Shown here: positions 35,059 through 42,947 of the stretch, in pieces
Layout: every line of letters starts with the position of its first letter
Position numbering within the stretch: position 1 is the stretch's first letter
Source of the DNA: Constrictibacter sp. MBR-5
GTDB lineage: Bacteria; Pseudomonadota; Alphaproteobacteria; JAJUGE01
DNA: 64,000 bases
Assembly (NCBI RefSeq): GCF_040549485.1
Contig: NZ_JBEPTK010000004.1
Span: 404,722-468,721, forward strand
Direction: 5' to 3'
Position numbers and translations under genes: made by a program
Notes under the pieces: model-generated
What the model saw: the letters and a program-made list of their open reading frames with translations, nothing else
What the model was told of the DNA's origin: nothing
The model's database searches: none

Positions 35059-35475
35059 TCAATCGTCGCGGTACTGCCGCTCCTGGCGCTCGTGGCGTTC
35101 CTGCGCCTCGATGCTGAGCGTGGCGATCGGCCGCGCTTCGAGCCGCTTCAGCCCGATCGGCTGGGCGGTCTCCTCGCAGAAGCCGTAGGAACCGTCCTCG
35201 ATTCGCTTCAGTGCCTCGTCGATCTTGGAGATCAGCTTGCGCGCCCGGTCTCTCGTCCTGAGTTCCAGCGCCCTGTCCGTCTCCAGGGAAGCGCGGTCGG
35301 TTATATCGGGCTCGTTCAGGCTCTCCTGCTGCAGATGGCTGAGGGTCTCGGTCGATTCGCGAACGAGCTGATCGCGCCAACGCAGTAGCTTCTGCCTGAA
35401 ATATTCCTGCTGGAGCGCGTTCATGAACGGCTCCGCATCCGAAGGTTTGTAGTCGTGGGGAAGGGTTACCCGCAT
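35059..35475 (-). CDS. dksA: RNA polymerase-binding transcription factor DksA
   Basis: The 138-residue protein has the two-helix coiled coil (about 18-95, with the tip ETDRALELRTRDRARK) that enters the polymerase secondary channel and works with ppGpp. The zinc-finger region YGFCEETAQPIGLKRLEARP keeps one Cys in place of four; the other positions are Thr or Ala-like, a pattern I recall from alphaproteobacterial DksA such as that of Rhodobacter. The start is behind AGGGAGTCGGAG. A clear promoter (35518-35545) and terminator flank it, so it is a single-gene unit. Confidence 0.92.
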   Translation of the reverse strand: MRVTLPHDYKPSDAEPFMNALQQEYFRQKLLRWRDQLVRESTETLSHLQQESLNEPDITDRASLETDRALELRTRDRARKLISKIDEALKRIEDGSYGFCEETAQPIGLKRLEARPIATLSIEAQERHERQERQYRDD

Positions 35476-35517
35476 CTCCGACTCCCTACCGATCCGGCAG
35501 TGGCTTTTTCGGCCGGG

Positions 35518-35545
35518 AGTATAGGGACGGCGGTGGTCCGGTCAA
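35518..35545 (-). promoter_or_regulatory. Sigma-70-type promoter of dksA
   Basis: On the minus strand TTGACC (35545-35540), 16 bases, TATACT (35523-35518), about 43 bases before the dksA start. Both boxes are close to consensus. Confidence 0.7.
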
Positions 35546-35585
35546 CGACGATAAAGAAGCAGAAAAACGCTGCCCGATTAAGCCT

Positions 35586-35999
35586 TTATGCCTGCATCTG
35601 CAGCTTCGCGAGTTCCACCTGTGCCCGAAGGTCGATGTCGTCGAGGACGCTCTGCAGGCCGGGATCGTCGATCGACTCGCGTGCCTCGGCCACCAGGCGG
35701 GCGAGTTCACCCAGCACCGCCTTCGGCAGGGTTCCCGTCAGAAGCCCGACGCGAACCTCGTCGAGGGTGTCGAGCAGGCGACGGCCGCGCTCGCGGGCGC
35801 GGCGCTTCCCCGTGAGCGGGTCGTCGACTTCCTGAAGCGCGAGCAGCGCTCCCAGCGGGCTGACCGGCGACGCACCGGCCGCACTGCGTGGCGCAGAGGT
35901 GCCGAGATGCGTCGCGAAGCTGCCCGACGAACGTTGCTCGCCGGGGCGGCCGGCCCTGTTGTGGACCGCGGTCGTCGGAGCGCTGGACTCGATCTTCAT
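35586..35999 (-). CDS. fliX: Flagellar assembly regulator FliX
   Basis: The 137-residue protein matches FliX in length, in its disordered N-terminus and in its conserved C-terminal half (SPLGALLALQEVDDP, RARERGRRLLDTLDEVRVGL, ELARLVAEARESIDDPGLQ). In Caulobacter FliX couples class II flagellar assembly to the sigma-54 activator FlbD. It is divergent from flgI, as in that organism. A CtrA-type box lies 52 bases upstream of its start. No strong ribosome site is seen before ATG 35999. FlbD is not in the window. Confidence 0.88.
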   Translation of the reverse strand: MKIESSAPTTAVHNRAGRPGEQRSSGSFATHLGTSAPRSAAGASPVSPLGALLALQEVDDPLTGKRRARERGRRLLDTLDEVRVGLLTGTLPKAVLGELARLVAEARESIDDPGLQSVLDDIDLRAQVELAKLQMQA

Positions 36000-36051
36000 G
36001 AGCGCTGAGCGTGGATCGGGTTCGCCATGCCGTCAAGTTGCGCCCCCGCGG

Positions 36052-36066
36052 TTAATCTCGGGTTAA
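36052..36066 (-). promoter_or_regulatory. CtrA binding site upstream of fliX
   Basis: Read toward fliX the sequence is TTAACCCGAGATTAAC, an exact TTAA-N7-TTAAC, the full CtrA consensus. It is 52 bases before the fliX start, placed where CtrA usually overlaps the -35 region of class II flagellar promoters. Confidence 0.7.
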
Positions 36067-36070
36067 GCAC

Positions 36071-36118
36071 GGCAGCATGTTCCGAGTGGGCAGGTAGTTT
36101 CTGCCGGGCGGCATGTTC
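36071..36118 (+). repeat. Two 12-base repeats, possible FlbD enhancer elements
   Basis: GGCAGCATGTTC at 36071-36082 and GGCGGCATGTTC at 36107-36118 differ at one base and are 36 bases apart. The second is the left half of a dyad with GCCGCC (36119-36124). They lie about 65-115 bases before the expected sigma-54 start, where enhancers for FlbD would be. The role is inferred. Confidence 0.4.
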
Positions 36119-36157
36119 GCCGCCGCTAGGAGTGGCGGAATTCAGCCGTTTTTCCGC

Positions 36158-36173
36158 TGGCACGGCAATCGCA
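36158..36173 (+). promoter_or_regulatory. Sigma-54 promoter of the flgI operon
   Basis: TGGCACGGCAATCGCA contains GG (36159-36160) and GC (36171-36172) separated by exactly 10 bases, with a perfect TGGCAC -24 element. Transcription would begin near 36184, about 33 bases before the chosen flgI ATG. Confidence 0.75.
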
Positions 36174-36216
36174 CTCGGGTCGTCGTCACATGACCCGATG
36201 CGTCCAGGATTGCCGA

Positions 36217-37374
36217 ATGGCCCCCTCGTCGAACATGACCCACCCATCCTCCACCCGCACCGTCCTCGGTGCGGTGCTGCGGCTGGCGCTGGCGTTCGCC
36301 GTGCTGGTGGCCCCGCTGTCCCCAGCGACGGCGCAGTCGCGCATCAAGGACATCGCCGATGTCGAGGGCGTGCGGGACAACATGCTCGTCGGCTACGGCC
36401 TGGTGGTCGGCCTCAAGGGGTCGGGGGACCGTCTGAAGAATGCGGTGTTCACCAAGGAGACGCTGATCGGCATGCTGGCGCGTCTCGGCGTCAATACCCG
36501 CGACAACTCGCTCGACGCCAAGAACATCGCCGCGGTGATGGTCACCGCCGTGCTGCCCCCCTTCTCCCGCCAGGGCAGCCGCATCGACGTCAACGTCAGC
36601 GCCCTCGGCGACGCGTCCAGCCTCCTCGGCGGCACGCTTCTGGTCACACCCCTGCTCGGCGCGGACAGCGAGGTCTATGCCGTCGCCCAGGGCCAGGTGG
36701 CCGTGAGCGGCTTCGAGGCCAAGGGCGCCGCGGGCTCGGTCAGCAAGGGCGTTCCGACCAGCGGACGCATCTCAAACGGCGCGATCATCGAGCGTGAGCT
36801 CGACTTCGACCTCCAAGAACTGACATCGCTGAAGCTGGCGCTGCGCAACCCCGACTTCACCACGGCCCAGCGCATCGGCCAGGCGATCAACGCGGCCTTC
36901 GGCGGCGACATCGCCCTGCCGCTCGACCCGGGCACGGTGCAGCTCACCATTCCGCCCCAGTACCGCGGTCGCAACGTCGAGATGCTGACGATGGTCGAGC
37001 AGCTCCGCGTGACGCCGGACCAGGTGGCCAAGGTGGTGATCGACGAGCGCTCGGGAATCATCGTCATGGGCGAAAACGTGCGGATCAGCACCGTCGCCAT
37101 CGCCCAGGGCAACCTGACGATCCGCATCACAGAGACGCCGCAGGTTTCGCAGCCTCAGCCCTTCGGGCAGGGTCAGACGGCCATCGTGCCGCGCACAGAC
37201 GTCCAGGTCGACGAGGACGCGGACCGCAAGCTCACCGTCCTGAACGAGGGCGTCAGCCTGCAGGAACTGGTGGACGGCCTCAACGCCCTCGGCATCGGGC
37301 CGCGCGACATGATCACGATCCTCCAGACCATCAAGGCCGCCGGCGCGCTGCAGGCCGAGATCGAGGTGATCTGA
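36217..37374 (+). CDS. flgI: Flagellar basal-body P-ring protein FlgI
   Basis: The 385-residue protein has a signal peptide ending PATA-QSRIKDIADVEGVRDN; SRIKDIADVEGVR, VGYGLVVGLKGSGD and the C-terminal LNALGIGPRDMITILQTIK are diagnostic of FlgI. It forms the periplasmic P ring around the rod. ATG 36217 is selected because AGGA lies 7 bases upstream and an earlier ATG at 36190 would leave almost no leader after the sigma-54 start; ATG 36235 is also possible. It heads the flgI-flgJ-flgN-like-flgK-flgL run. Confidence 0.95.
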   Translation: MAPSSNMTHPSSTRTVLGAVLRLALAFAVLVAPLSPATAQSRIKDIADVEGVRDNMLVGYGLVVGLKGSGDRLKNAVFTKETLIGMLARLGVNTRDNSLDAKNIAAVMVTAVLPPFSRQGSRIDVNVSALGDASSLLGGTLLVTPLLGADSEVYAVAQGQVAVSGFEAKGAAGSVSKGVPTSGRISNGAIIERELDFDLQELTSLKLALRNPDFTTAQRIGQAINAAFGGDIALPLDPGTVQLTIPPQYRGRNVEMLTMVEQLRVTPDQVAKVVIDERSGIIVMGENVRISTVAIAQGNLTIRITETPQVSQPQPFGQGQTAIVPRTDVQVDEDADRKLTVLNEGVSLQELVDGLNALGIGPRDMITILQTIKAAGALQAEIEVI

Positions 37375-37694
37375 TGGACGCGACCTTCGCCGGCGACATC
37401 GCCTCGCTCCGCCTCTCGCAGCCGAAGATGCCCGGGACCGCCGCCAACGCGGGCCCCGAGGCGGCCCGCAAGTCGGCGGAAGACTTCGAGGCCGTCTTCG
37501 TCAGCCAGATGGTTTCGCACATGTTCGCCGGCATCAAGGAAGACGCGATGTTCGGCGGCGGGCAGGCGGGCGACATGTACCGCTCGATGCTCAACGAAGA
37601 ATACGGCCGCGCCATCGCCAAGAGCGGCGGCATCGGCGTGGCCAGTCAGGTCATGCAGCAGATCCTCAAGATGCAGGAAGGAAGCAGCACATGA
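37374..37694 (+). CDS. flgJ: Rod-binding protein FlgJ, N-terminal domain only (CheL-like)
   Basis: The 106-residue protein corresponds to the rod-capping half of FlgJ: KSAEDFEAVFVSQMVSHMFA, MYRSMLNEEYGRAIAKSGGI. The peptidoglycan hydrolase half found in gammaproteobacteria is absent, as is normal in alphaproteobacteria. It assists rod polymerisation. Its ATG overlaps the flgI stop by one base (TGATG) and the next gene starts inside its stop (ATGA), so translation is coupled. Confidence 0.85.
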   Translation: MDATFAGDIASLRLSQPKMPGTAANAGPEAARKSAEDFEAVFVSQMVSHMFAGIKEDAMFGGGQAGDMYRSMLNEEYGRAIAKSGGIGVASQVMQQILKMQEGSST

Positions 37695-38125
37695 GCAACA
37701 AGGGCATCGTCGGCGAACTGATCGTCGTGACCAGCCGTCTGGTCGACCTGATGGGTCGCGAGGCGGAGATGCTGAAGCAGGGCCGCATCCTGGGTGTGGC
37801 GGCACTGCAGACCGAGAAGGGTCAACTGGTCGACGCCTATGCGTCCACCATGGCCGACCTCCGGCGCCAGCCGGCCCTCTATGCCAGCGTCGTCCCGGCA
37901 CTGCGCGAGGAACTGGTCGAGGCGACGAAGCGTCTGCAGCGGGCAGCCGGCCAGAACGCCATAGCCATCGCCGCCGCGCGCGACGTCAACAACCGCCTGA
38001 TGGAGACGGTCGTGAGGGCCGCGACCGCCGAGAAGGCGCGCACCCGCGGCTATGCCGAGACGCTCCGCCCGGCGACGCTGGCGCGCCGCGAGGCGGTGTC
38101 GATCGCCGTCGATCAGCGTCTCTGA
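37691..38125 (+). CDS. FlgN-like flagellar export chaperone
   Basis: The 144-residue all-helical protein (LIVVTSRLVDLMGREAEML, EKGQLVDAYASTMADLRRQP, then AAARDVNNRLMETVVRAATA) fits the FlgN profile, the chaperone that delivers FlgK and FlgL to the export gate. It lies directly before flgK and overlaps flgJ by ATGA, strong context for this role. The sequence is poorly conserved, so the assignment rests mostly on position and helix pattern. Confidence 0.6.
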   Translation: MSNKGIVGELIVVTSRLVDLMGREAEMLKQGRILGVAALQTEKGQLVDAYASTMADLRRQPALYASVVPALREELVEATKRLQRAAGQNAIAIAAARDVNNRLMETVVRAATAEKARTRGYAETLRPATLARREAVSIAVDQRL

Positions 38126-38163
38126 TCCCGTCCTGACCGCCGACCGACCGCGGAAACGCTCCC

Positions 38164-39966
38164 ATGTCCCTCAACGTCACGCTCGGTACCGCACTGACCG
38201 GCCTTCGCGTCAATCAGAAGGCGATCGAGGTCGCGTCGCAGAACGTCGCGAACGCGAGCACGGTGGGGTATTCGCGTCAGGTCGTGCAGCGCGAGGCCCT
38301 GACGACCGGCGGCGTCGGCAGCGGCGTCGGGACGGCGGCGATCAGCCGGACGGTCGACGATTTCCTCGTTCGTGAGATTCGGACCCAGAACGCGGCGGTC
38401 GGCGCCGAGACGGTGCGCAGCGACTATCTGTCACGCACCCAGGACATGTTCGGGTCGCTGGCGAACGACACCTCGCTGACGTCGCGCCTGACCGAACTCG
38501 CGACCAGCATCGGGGCGCTGGCCAACGAACCCGAGAGTGCGGCGCAGCGGCTGAACCTGGTCCAGGCGGCACAGAGCTTCGCCCTGGCCATGACCGACGC
38601 CAGCGGTTCGATCCAGTCGATGCGCCAGGATGTCGAACGCGACATCGACCAGGGCGTAAAGGCGGTCAACGAGCAGCTGCAGATGATCGCCGACCTCAAC
38701 AAGCAGATCGTCCATCGCCAGGCGCTCGGCGAGAGCCCGAACGAACTTCTCGACAAGCGCGATGCGGCCCTTGCCGCCGCCGCCGAATATGTCGACGTGC
38801 AATCCTTCACCCGCGAGAGCGGCGAAGTCGTCCTCTACACCAAGAGCGGCAAGCCTCTGGTCGACGGCTCCGCTCACCTGCTCTCCTACGCCCCGGCGAG
38901 CGCCGTGGGGGTCGACACGACCTTCGACGCCATCATGCTCGACGGCAAGCCGGTCGGCGCCTCGCTGCAGTCTGGTAAGCTGACCGCGCTGGTCGAACTG
39001 CGCGACAAGACGCTGCCCGGGCTGCAGTCGCAGATGGATGCGCTGGCCGAGAAGGTCCGCGACCAGGTCAACCTCGCCCACAACCGCGGCACCGCCATCC
39101 CCGCGCCCGCCGAACTCGAGGGCACCCGCACTTTCGCCGACGTGGATGCCGAGCAGATCACGATCTCCTCGCCGGTGCGCATCGCCGCCGTCGACGAAGC
39201 GGGCGTGATCCAGGCCTATACCGACCTGCCCGCAGGCAGCTACACGATCGCCCAGCTGCGCGACGCGGTGAACGGCCAGTTCGGGGGCTCGGTCACCGCG
39301 ACCGCCGTCGATGGCGGTGGCTTCTCGCTGACGGCCGCCAGCGGCCTCGGCGTATCGGTGGTCGATCTCGCCGGCACCGCGACCGACGCGACGGTGACGC
39401 ACACCGTCGACGGCGCGACGCGCGAGTATCGCGGCCTGTCGAACTTCCTCGGGCTGAACGACATGTTCGTGACGCCCGGCCGGTCGCCCAGCGACCCGCG
39501 CACCGGACTGTCCGGCATGATCGCCGTCCGCGAGGACATCGTCGAGAATCCCTCCGCAGTCGCCCGCGGCCGGCTCGAGACCGGCGTGACCCCGGCGCCG
39601 CAGGCCGGCGTGACGGTCGGCCTCACGACGGGAGCCACCGACACGCTGGCCGGGATCGCGGCGGCGCTCGACACGAAGGTGGCGTTCGGATCCATCGGCG
39701 GCCTGCCCGCCTTCTCCGGCACCGTCGCGGAGTATGCGACCCAGATCATCTCGGCGAACGCCCAGCAGGCCGCAGGCGCCTCGAACCGCATGGACTATCA
39801 GCTGGCGGTGCAGGCCGACCTCTCGAACCGGGCGGCGAGCGTCAGCGGCGTGAGTGTCGACGAGGAGATGGCGAACCTCGTCGCCGCCCAGAACGCCTAT
39901 GCCGCATCCGCCCGCGTCATCAGCGTCGTCTCGGAGATGCTCGATCTCCTGAACAACCTGCGTTGA
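38164..39966 (+). CDS. flgK: Flagellar hook-associated protein 1 (FlgK)
   Basis: The 600-residue protein has the N-terminal flagellar rod/hook motif ALTGLRVNQKAIEVASQNVA-NAST-GYSRQ and the C-terminal helix VDEEMANLVAAQNAYAASAR with VISVVSEMLDLLNNL. Coiled D0/D1 segments flank a variable middle (about 300-480). It forms the first junction between hook and filament. It follows the FlgN-like gene by 38 bases without a visible promoter. Confidence 0.94.
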   Translation: MSLNVTLGTALTGLRVNQKAIEVASQNVANASTVGYSRQVVQREALTTGGVGSGVGTAAISRTVDDFLVREIRTQNAAVGAETVRSDYLSRTQDMFGSLANDTSLTSRLTELATSIGALANEPESAAQRLNLVQAAQSFALAMTDASGSIQSMRQDVERDIDQGVKAVNEQLQMIADLNKQIVHRQALGESPNELLDKRDAALAAAAEYVDVQSFTRESGEVVLYTKSGKPLVDGSAHLLSYAPASAVGVDTTFDAIMLDGKPVGASLQSGKLTALVELRDKTLPGLQSQMDALAEKVRDQVNLAHNRGTAIPAPAELEGTRTFADVDAEQITISSPVRIAAVDEAGVIQAYTDLPAGSYTIAQLRDAVNGQFGGSVTATAVDGGGFSLTAASGLGVSVVDLAGTATDATVTHTVDGATREYRGLSNFLGLNDMFVTPGRSPSDPRTGLSGMIAVREDIVENPSAVARGRLETGVTPAPQAGVTVGLTTGATDTLAGIAAALDTKVAFGSIGGLPAFSGTVAEYATQIISANAQQAAGASNRMDYQLAVQADLSNRAASVSGVSVDEEMANLVAAQNAYAASARVISVVSEMLDLLNNLR

Positions 39967-39977
39967 GGATCTGAGCC

Positions 39978-40895
39978 ATGAACCGCGTCGCGAACCTCTC
40001 GTCGCAGAACCTGTCGCTCGCCCTGCTCCAGCAGACGCAGAGCCGCATCATGGATGCGCAGGTGCAGGTCTCGACCGGGAAGAAGTCCGAGCGCTACATG
40101 GGTATCGCGCAGGACTCGGCGCGGCTGCTCAGCCTGAAGTCCGAGCACGCGCGCGTCACCCAGTACATGGCGGGCAACAAGGTCGCGGACATGCGGCTCC
40201 AGAAGATGGAGACCAGCGTCGCCGGCGCCATGGACGTCGCCACCAACCTGCGCACGCTCCTCGTCAATGCCACCCAGGACGAGAACGCCACTGCGCTGGC
40301 GCTCAACGAGGAAGGTGCCGCGATGCTCGGGCAGGTCGCGAACTACCTGAACACCCAGCTCGACGGCCGCTATCTCTTCGCCGGCAGCCGCACCGACACG
40401 CCGCCCGTCGACTTCTCGACGCTCCCCGACGACGGCGTGTTCACCGGCACCGCCAGCGAACTCTATTACGCGGGCGACGATGAGACGATCACGGTGAGAA
40501 CCGGCGAATCATCGAGCCTGCGCTACGGCGTCACCGCCGACGAGGCTGGGTTCGACAAGCTCGTGCAGGCACTGCAGATCGTCGCGACGATCGACACCAG
40601 CGACATCGACGCGGCCCGCACCCGGCTCAACGAGGCGCTCGACCTCGCCAACGAGGCCATCTCCGCCATCCCAGACGTCCGCAGCCGCATCGGCAGCAGC
40701 CGTTCGACCCTCGAACTGGCCAACAACCAGCACGACGAGTTCCTGCTCTATGCCGAAGGCGCCATCGGCGACATCGAGAATGTCGACGTCACCGAGGCCG
40801 TCACGCGGCTGAGCAGCCATCAGGCGACGCTGGAAGCCTCCTACGCCTCGCTGGCGCGGCTGCAGAGCGTCTCCCTCGTCGACTTCCTCCGTTAA
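39978..40895 (+). CDS. flgL: Flagellar hook-associated protein 3 (FlgL)
   Basis: The 305-residue protein has the flagellin-like N-terminus (LLQQTQSRIMDAQVQVSTGK, SARLLSLKSEHARVTQYMAG), YLNTQLDGRYLFAGSRTDTP typical of FlgL, and a helical C-terminus (TEAVTRLSSHQATLEASYAS). It is the second hook-filament junction protein. It starts 11 bases after flgK and is part of the same operon. Confidence 0.92.
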   Translation: MNRVANLSSQNLSLALLQQTQSRIMDAQVQVSTGKKSERYMGIAQDSARLLSLKSEHARVTQYMAGNKVADMRLQKMETSVAGAMDVATNLRTLLVNATQDENATALALNEEGAAMLGQVANYLNTQLDGRYLFAGSRTDTPPVDFSTLPDDGVFTGTASELYYAGDDETITVRTGESSSLRYGVTADEAGFDKLVQALQIVATIDTSDIDAARTRLNEALDLANEAISAIPDVRSRIGSSRSTLELANNQHDEFLLYAEGAIGDIENVDVTEAVTRLSSHQATLEASYASLARLQSVSLVDFLR

Positions 40896-40937
40896 CCGCT
40901 CCTTCGTTCCTCGAAGGCATCATCGGGACAAACAGGC

Positions 40938-41438
40938 ATGCAGCTCATGACAGCAACCTCGCCCCTCGCAGCGCCGCCTCCCGCCGGCTTCCCCATGGCA
41001 AGCACGGAGATGCAACGCATGGAGATCACCACGCCGTTCGGCCCCGTCTCGGTCGACGATGCGGGCATCCTGCGCATTCCGGGCGGAATCCTCGGCTTCG
41101 ACAGTCTGCACGACTTCGCGCTCGCGCCGATCCCGAACGCCCGGCTCGCGCGCTTCATGATCCTGCAGTCGATGGAGGACCCGTCGGTCTCCTTCATCGT
41201 GCTGCCGATGGCGGAGGACGGGCCGATCGCGCCCGCCGATCGCGACGAGGCCTGCGCGATGCTCGGCGCACGGGCGGAGGACGCAGCATTCCTGCTGATC
41301 GTGACAGTGCGCTCGGAGAGTGCCAAGCGCACTATGACGGTCAACCTGCGCGCGCCCATCGTCGTCGACACCGGCCGCCGGACAGCCCGCCAGTGCGTCC
41401 TCTCGAACAACGGCTATTCCGTCCGCCACCCGCTCTGA
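40938..41438 (+). CDS. fliW: Flagellar assembly factor FliW
   Basis: The FliW core starts at MEITTPFGPVSVDDAGILRI and includes GGILGFDSLHDFALAP and LNNGYSVRHPL-like C-terminus (CVLSNNGYSVRHPL). FliW binds flagellin and antagonises CsrA in other bacteria. The first 27 residues are extra compared with the family; ATG 41019, with GGAG 9 bases upstream, may be the true start. No csrA lies in the window. It follows flgL by 42 bases that contain a 6-bp hairpin (40901-40917). Confidence 0.85.
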   Translation: MQLMTATSPLAAPPPAGFPMASTEMQRMEITTPFGPVSVDDAGILRIPGGILGFDSLHDFALAPIPNARLARFMILQSMEDPSVSFIVLPMAEDGPIAPADRDEACAMLGARAEDAAFLLIVTVRSESAKRTMTVNLRAPIVVDTGRRTARQCVLSNNGYSVRHPL

Positions 41439-41457
41439 GCGGGAGCGGCGGAGCCTG

Positions 41458-41727
41458 TCACCGGTGCTGCCGCGGGCGGCGGTCGTCGATCACGCTGTAG
41501 TCGGCGTCGATGATCAGGCTGTCCCGCCGGCTGCTCCCGCGCAGGCGCCCCGTGACCGCCGCCACGACGAAGCCCAGCGCACCGAGTGTCGCCAGCCCGG
41601 CGAGGAAGACGAGCGCGAAGAGCGTGAAGCCGGCCAGCAGGAAGGCTGCGCCGATACCGATCACGCCCAAGATCACGAAGCCGACCGCCTTGCCGGCGAC
41701 GAGGCCCCAGTCCGTCTGCTTCCGCAT
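41458..41727 (-). CDS. Small two-helix membrane protein (89 aa)
   Basis: MRKQTDWGLVAGKAVGFVIL leads into two glycine-rich hydrophobic helices (about residues 8-32 and 34-58), then an arginine-rich tail DDRRPRQHR. It is predicted to be an inner-membrane protein with both ends on one side. The start at 41727 has GGAGCGAACGAC upstream; the frame is open to 42675 but that part is antisense shadow of the aminotransferase. No family recognised. It is convergent with fliW. Confidence 0.5.
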   Translation of the reverse strand: MRKQTDWGLVAGKAVGFVILGVIGIGAAFLLAGFTLFALVFLAGLATLGALGFVVAAVTGRLRGSSRRDSLIIDADYSVIDDRRPRQHR

Positions 41728-41795
41728 GTCGTTCGCTCCGTTCATGCGGAGTGATATGGGATCGCTCCCCCGGCTCTGCGATGGTGGGCGACGCT

Positions 41796-42944
41796 CTAAC
41801 GCAGCCAGTCGCCGATCCGCCGGGCGGCCTCGGCCATGTCCTCCGTCGCCCCGGCGAAGGAGAAGCGCATGAACCGCGCCCCGCGGCCGCCGTCGAAATC
41901 GATTCCCGGAGTCGCCGCCACGCCCGTCTCCGCGAGCATGCGCGCACAGAAGGCCCTGCTGTCGTTCGTCAGGTGGCCGATGTCGGCATAGAGATAGAAC
42001 GCCCCGTCGGGCGGCGCGAAGCTGCCGATTCCGGCCTTCGGCAGGGCCTCCAGCAGGATGTCCCGGTTGCGCGCGTAGCGCGCCACGTTCGCATCGAGTT
42101 CGGCACTGCACTCGAAAGCCGCCAGCGCGCCGACCTGGGCCAGGCTCGGCGGCGAGATGAAGAGGTTCTGCGACAGCCGCTCGACCGTCTCGACCATGGA
42201 GTCGGGCAGCACCATCCAGCCGATCCGCCAGCCGGTCATCGAAAAATATTTCGAGAAGCTGTTGATGACGATTGCATCGCCGGTGGTGGCGAGAGCCGTG
42301 GCCGCCTCGGTGCCGTAAGTGATGCCGTGATAGATCTCGTCCGAGATCAGGCGGATTCCGCGGCCGTCGCAGTAGCGCGTCAGGTCGGCCAGTTCGGCGG
42401 GCCGGATCATCGAGCCCGTCGGATTGGAGGGGCTCGCCACTACCAGCCCCGCGATCTCGCCGCCAATGCTGTCCAGCACAGCCGGCGTCGGCTGGAAGCG
42501 CGTGTCCGGCCCGACCGGGACATGCACCACCTCGATGCCCAGCGCGCCGAGGATGTTGCGGTAGCAGGGATAGCTGGGGTCGGTCAGAACCACCCTGTCG
42601 CCCGGGTCGAAGGCGGCAAGGAAGGAGAGCAGGAATGCGGCCGACGATCCGGTGGTCGCCGCGATACGCTCCCACGGCACCGAAACCCCGTAAACGTCGG
42701 CATAATGCCGCGCGATGCGCCGGCGCAGGGCGGGCGTCCCCATCGCCTCGGTATAGCCGAGCGGGCCAGAGTCGAGCGCCGACTTCAGGGCGGCGATGGC
42801 GCCCTGCGGCGCCCCGCTACTCGGCTGTCCGACTTCCATGTGGAGCACGTCGCCGCCGGCGGCGACGCGCTCGTTCGCGGCACGCATGACCTCCATGACG
42901 ATGAAGGGGTCGACGCCGCCGCGCCGCGCGATCTTCAGGGCCAT
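41796..42944 (-). CDS. Class I/II pyridoxal-phosphate aminotransferase
   Basis: The 382-residue enzyme has the fold type I pattern: LHMEVGQPSSGAP, ASPSNPTGSM, LISDEIYHGITYG with the Asp for PLP, and NSFSKYFSMTGWRIGW with the Schiff-base Lys. The C-terminal Arg motif is GARFMRFSFA. It resembles aspartate/aromatic aminotransferases; the amino acid is unknown. Its start is 3 bases after the stop of the gamma-glutamyltransferase-like gene, so they form an operon. Confidence 0.9.
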   Translation of the reverse strand: MALKIARRGGVDPFIVMEVMRAANERVAAGGDVLHMEVGQPSSGAPQGAIAALKSALDSGPLGYTEAMGTPALRRRIARHYADVYGVSVPWERIAATTGSSAAFLLSFLAAFDPGDRVVLTDPSYPCYRNILGALGIEVVHVPVGPDTRFQPTPAVLDSIGGEIAGLVVASPSNPTGSMIRPAELADLTRYCDGRGIRLISDEIYHGITYGTEAATALATTGDAIVINSFSKYFSMTGWRIGWMVLPDSMVETVERLSQNLFISPPSLAQVGALAAFECSAELDANVARYARNRDILLEALPKAGIGSFAPPDGAFYLYADIGHLTNDSRAFCARMLAETGVAATPGIDFDGGRGARFMRFSFAGATEDMAEAARRIGDWLR

Positions 42945-42947
42945 CGC

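Noticed and set aside
40901..40917. CCTTCG/CGAAGG hairpin before fliW as a terminator
   Set aside because: Only 6 bp, no T-run, and it sits inside the flagellar operon.
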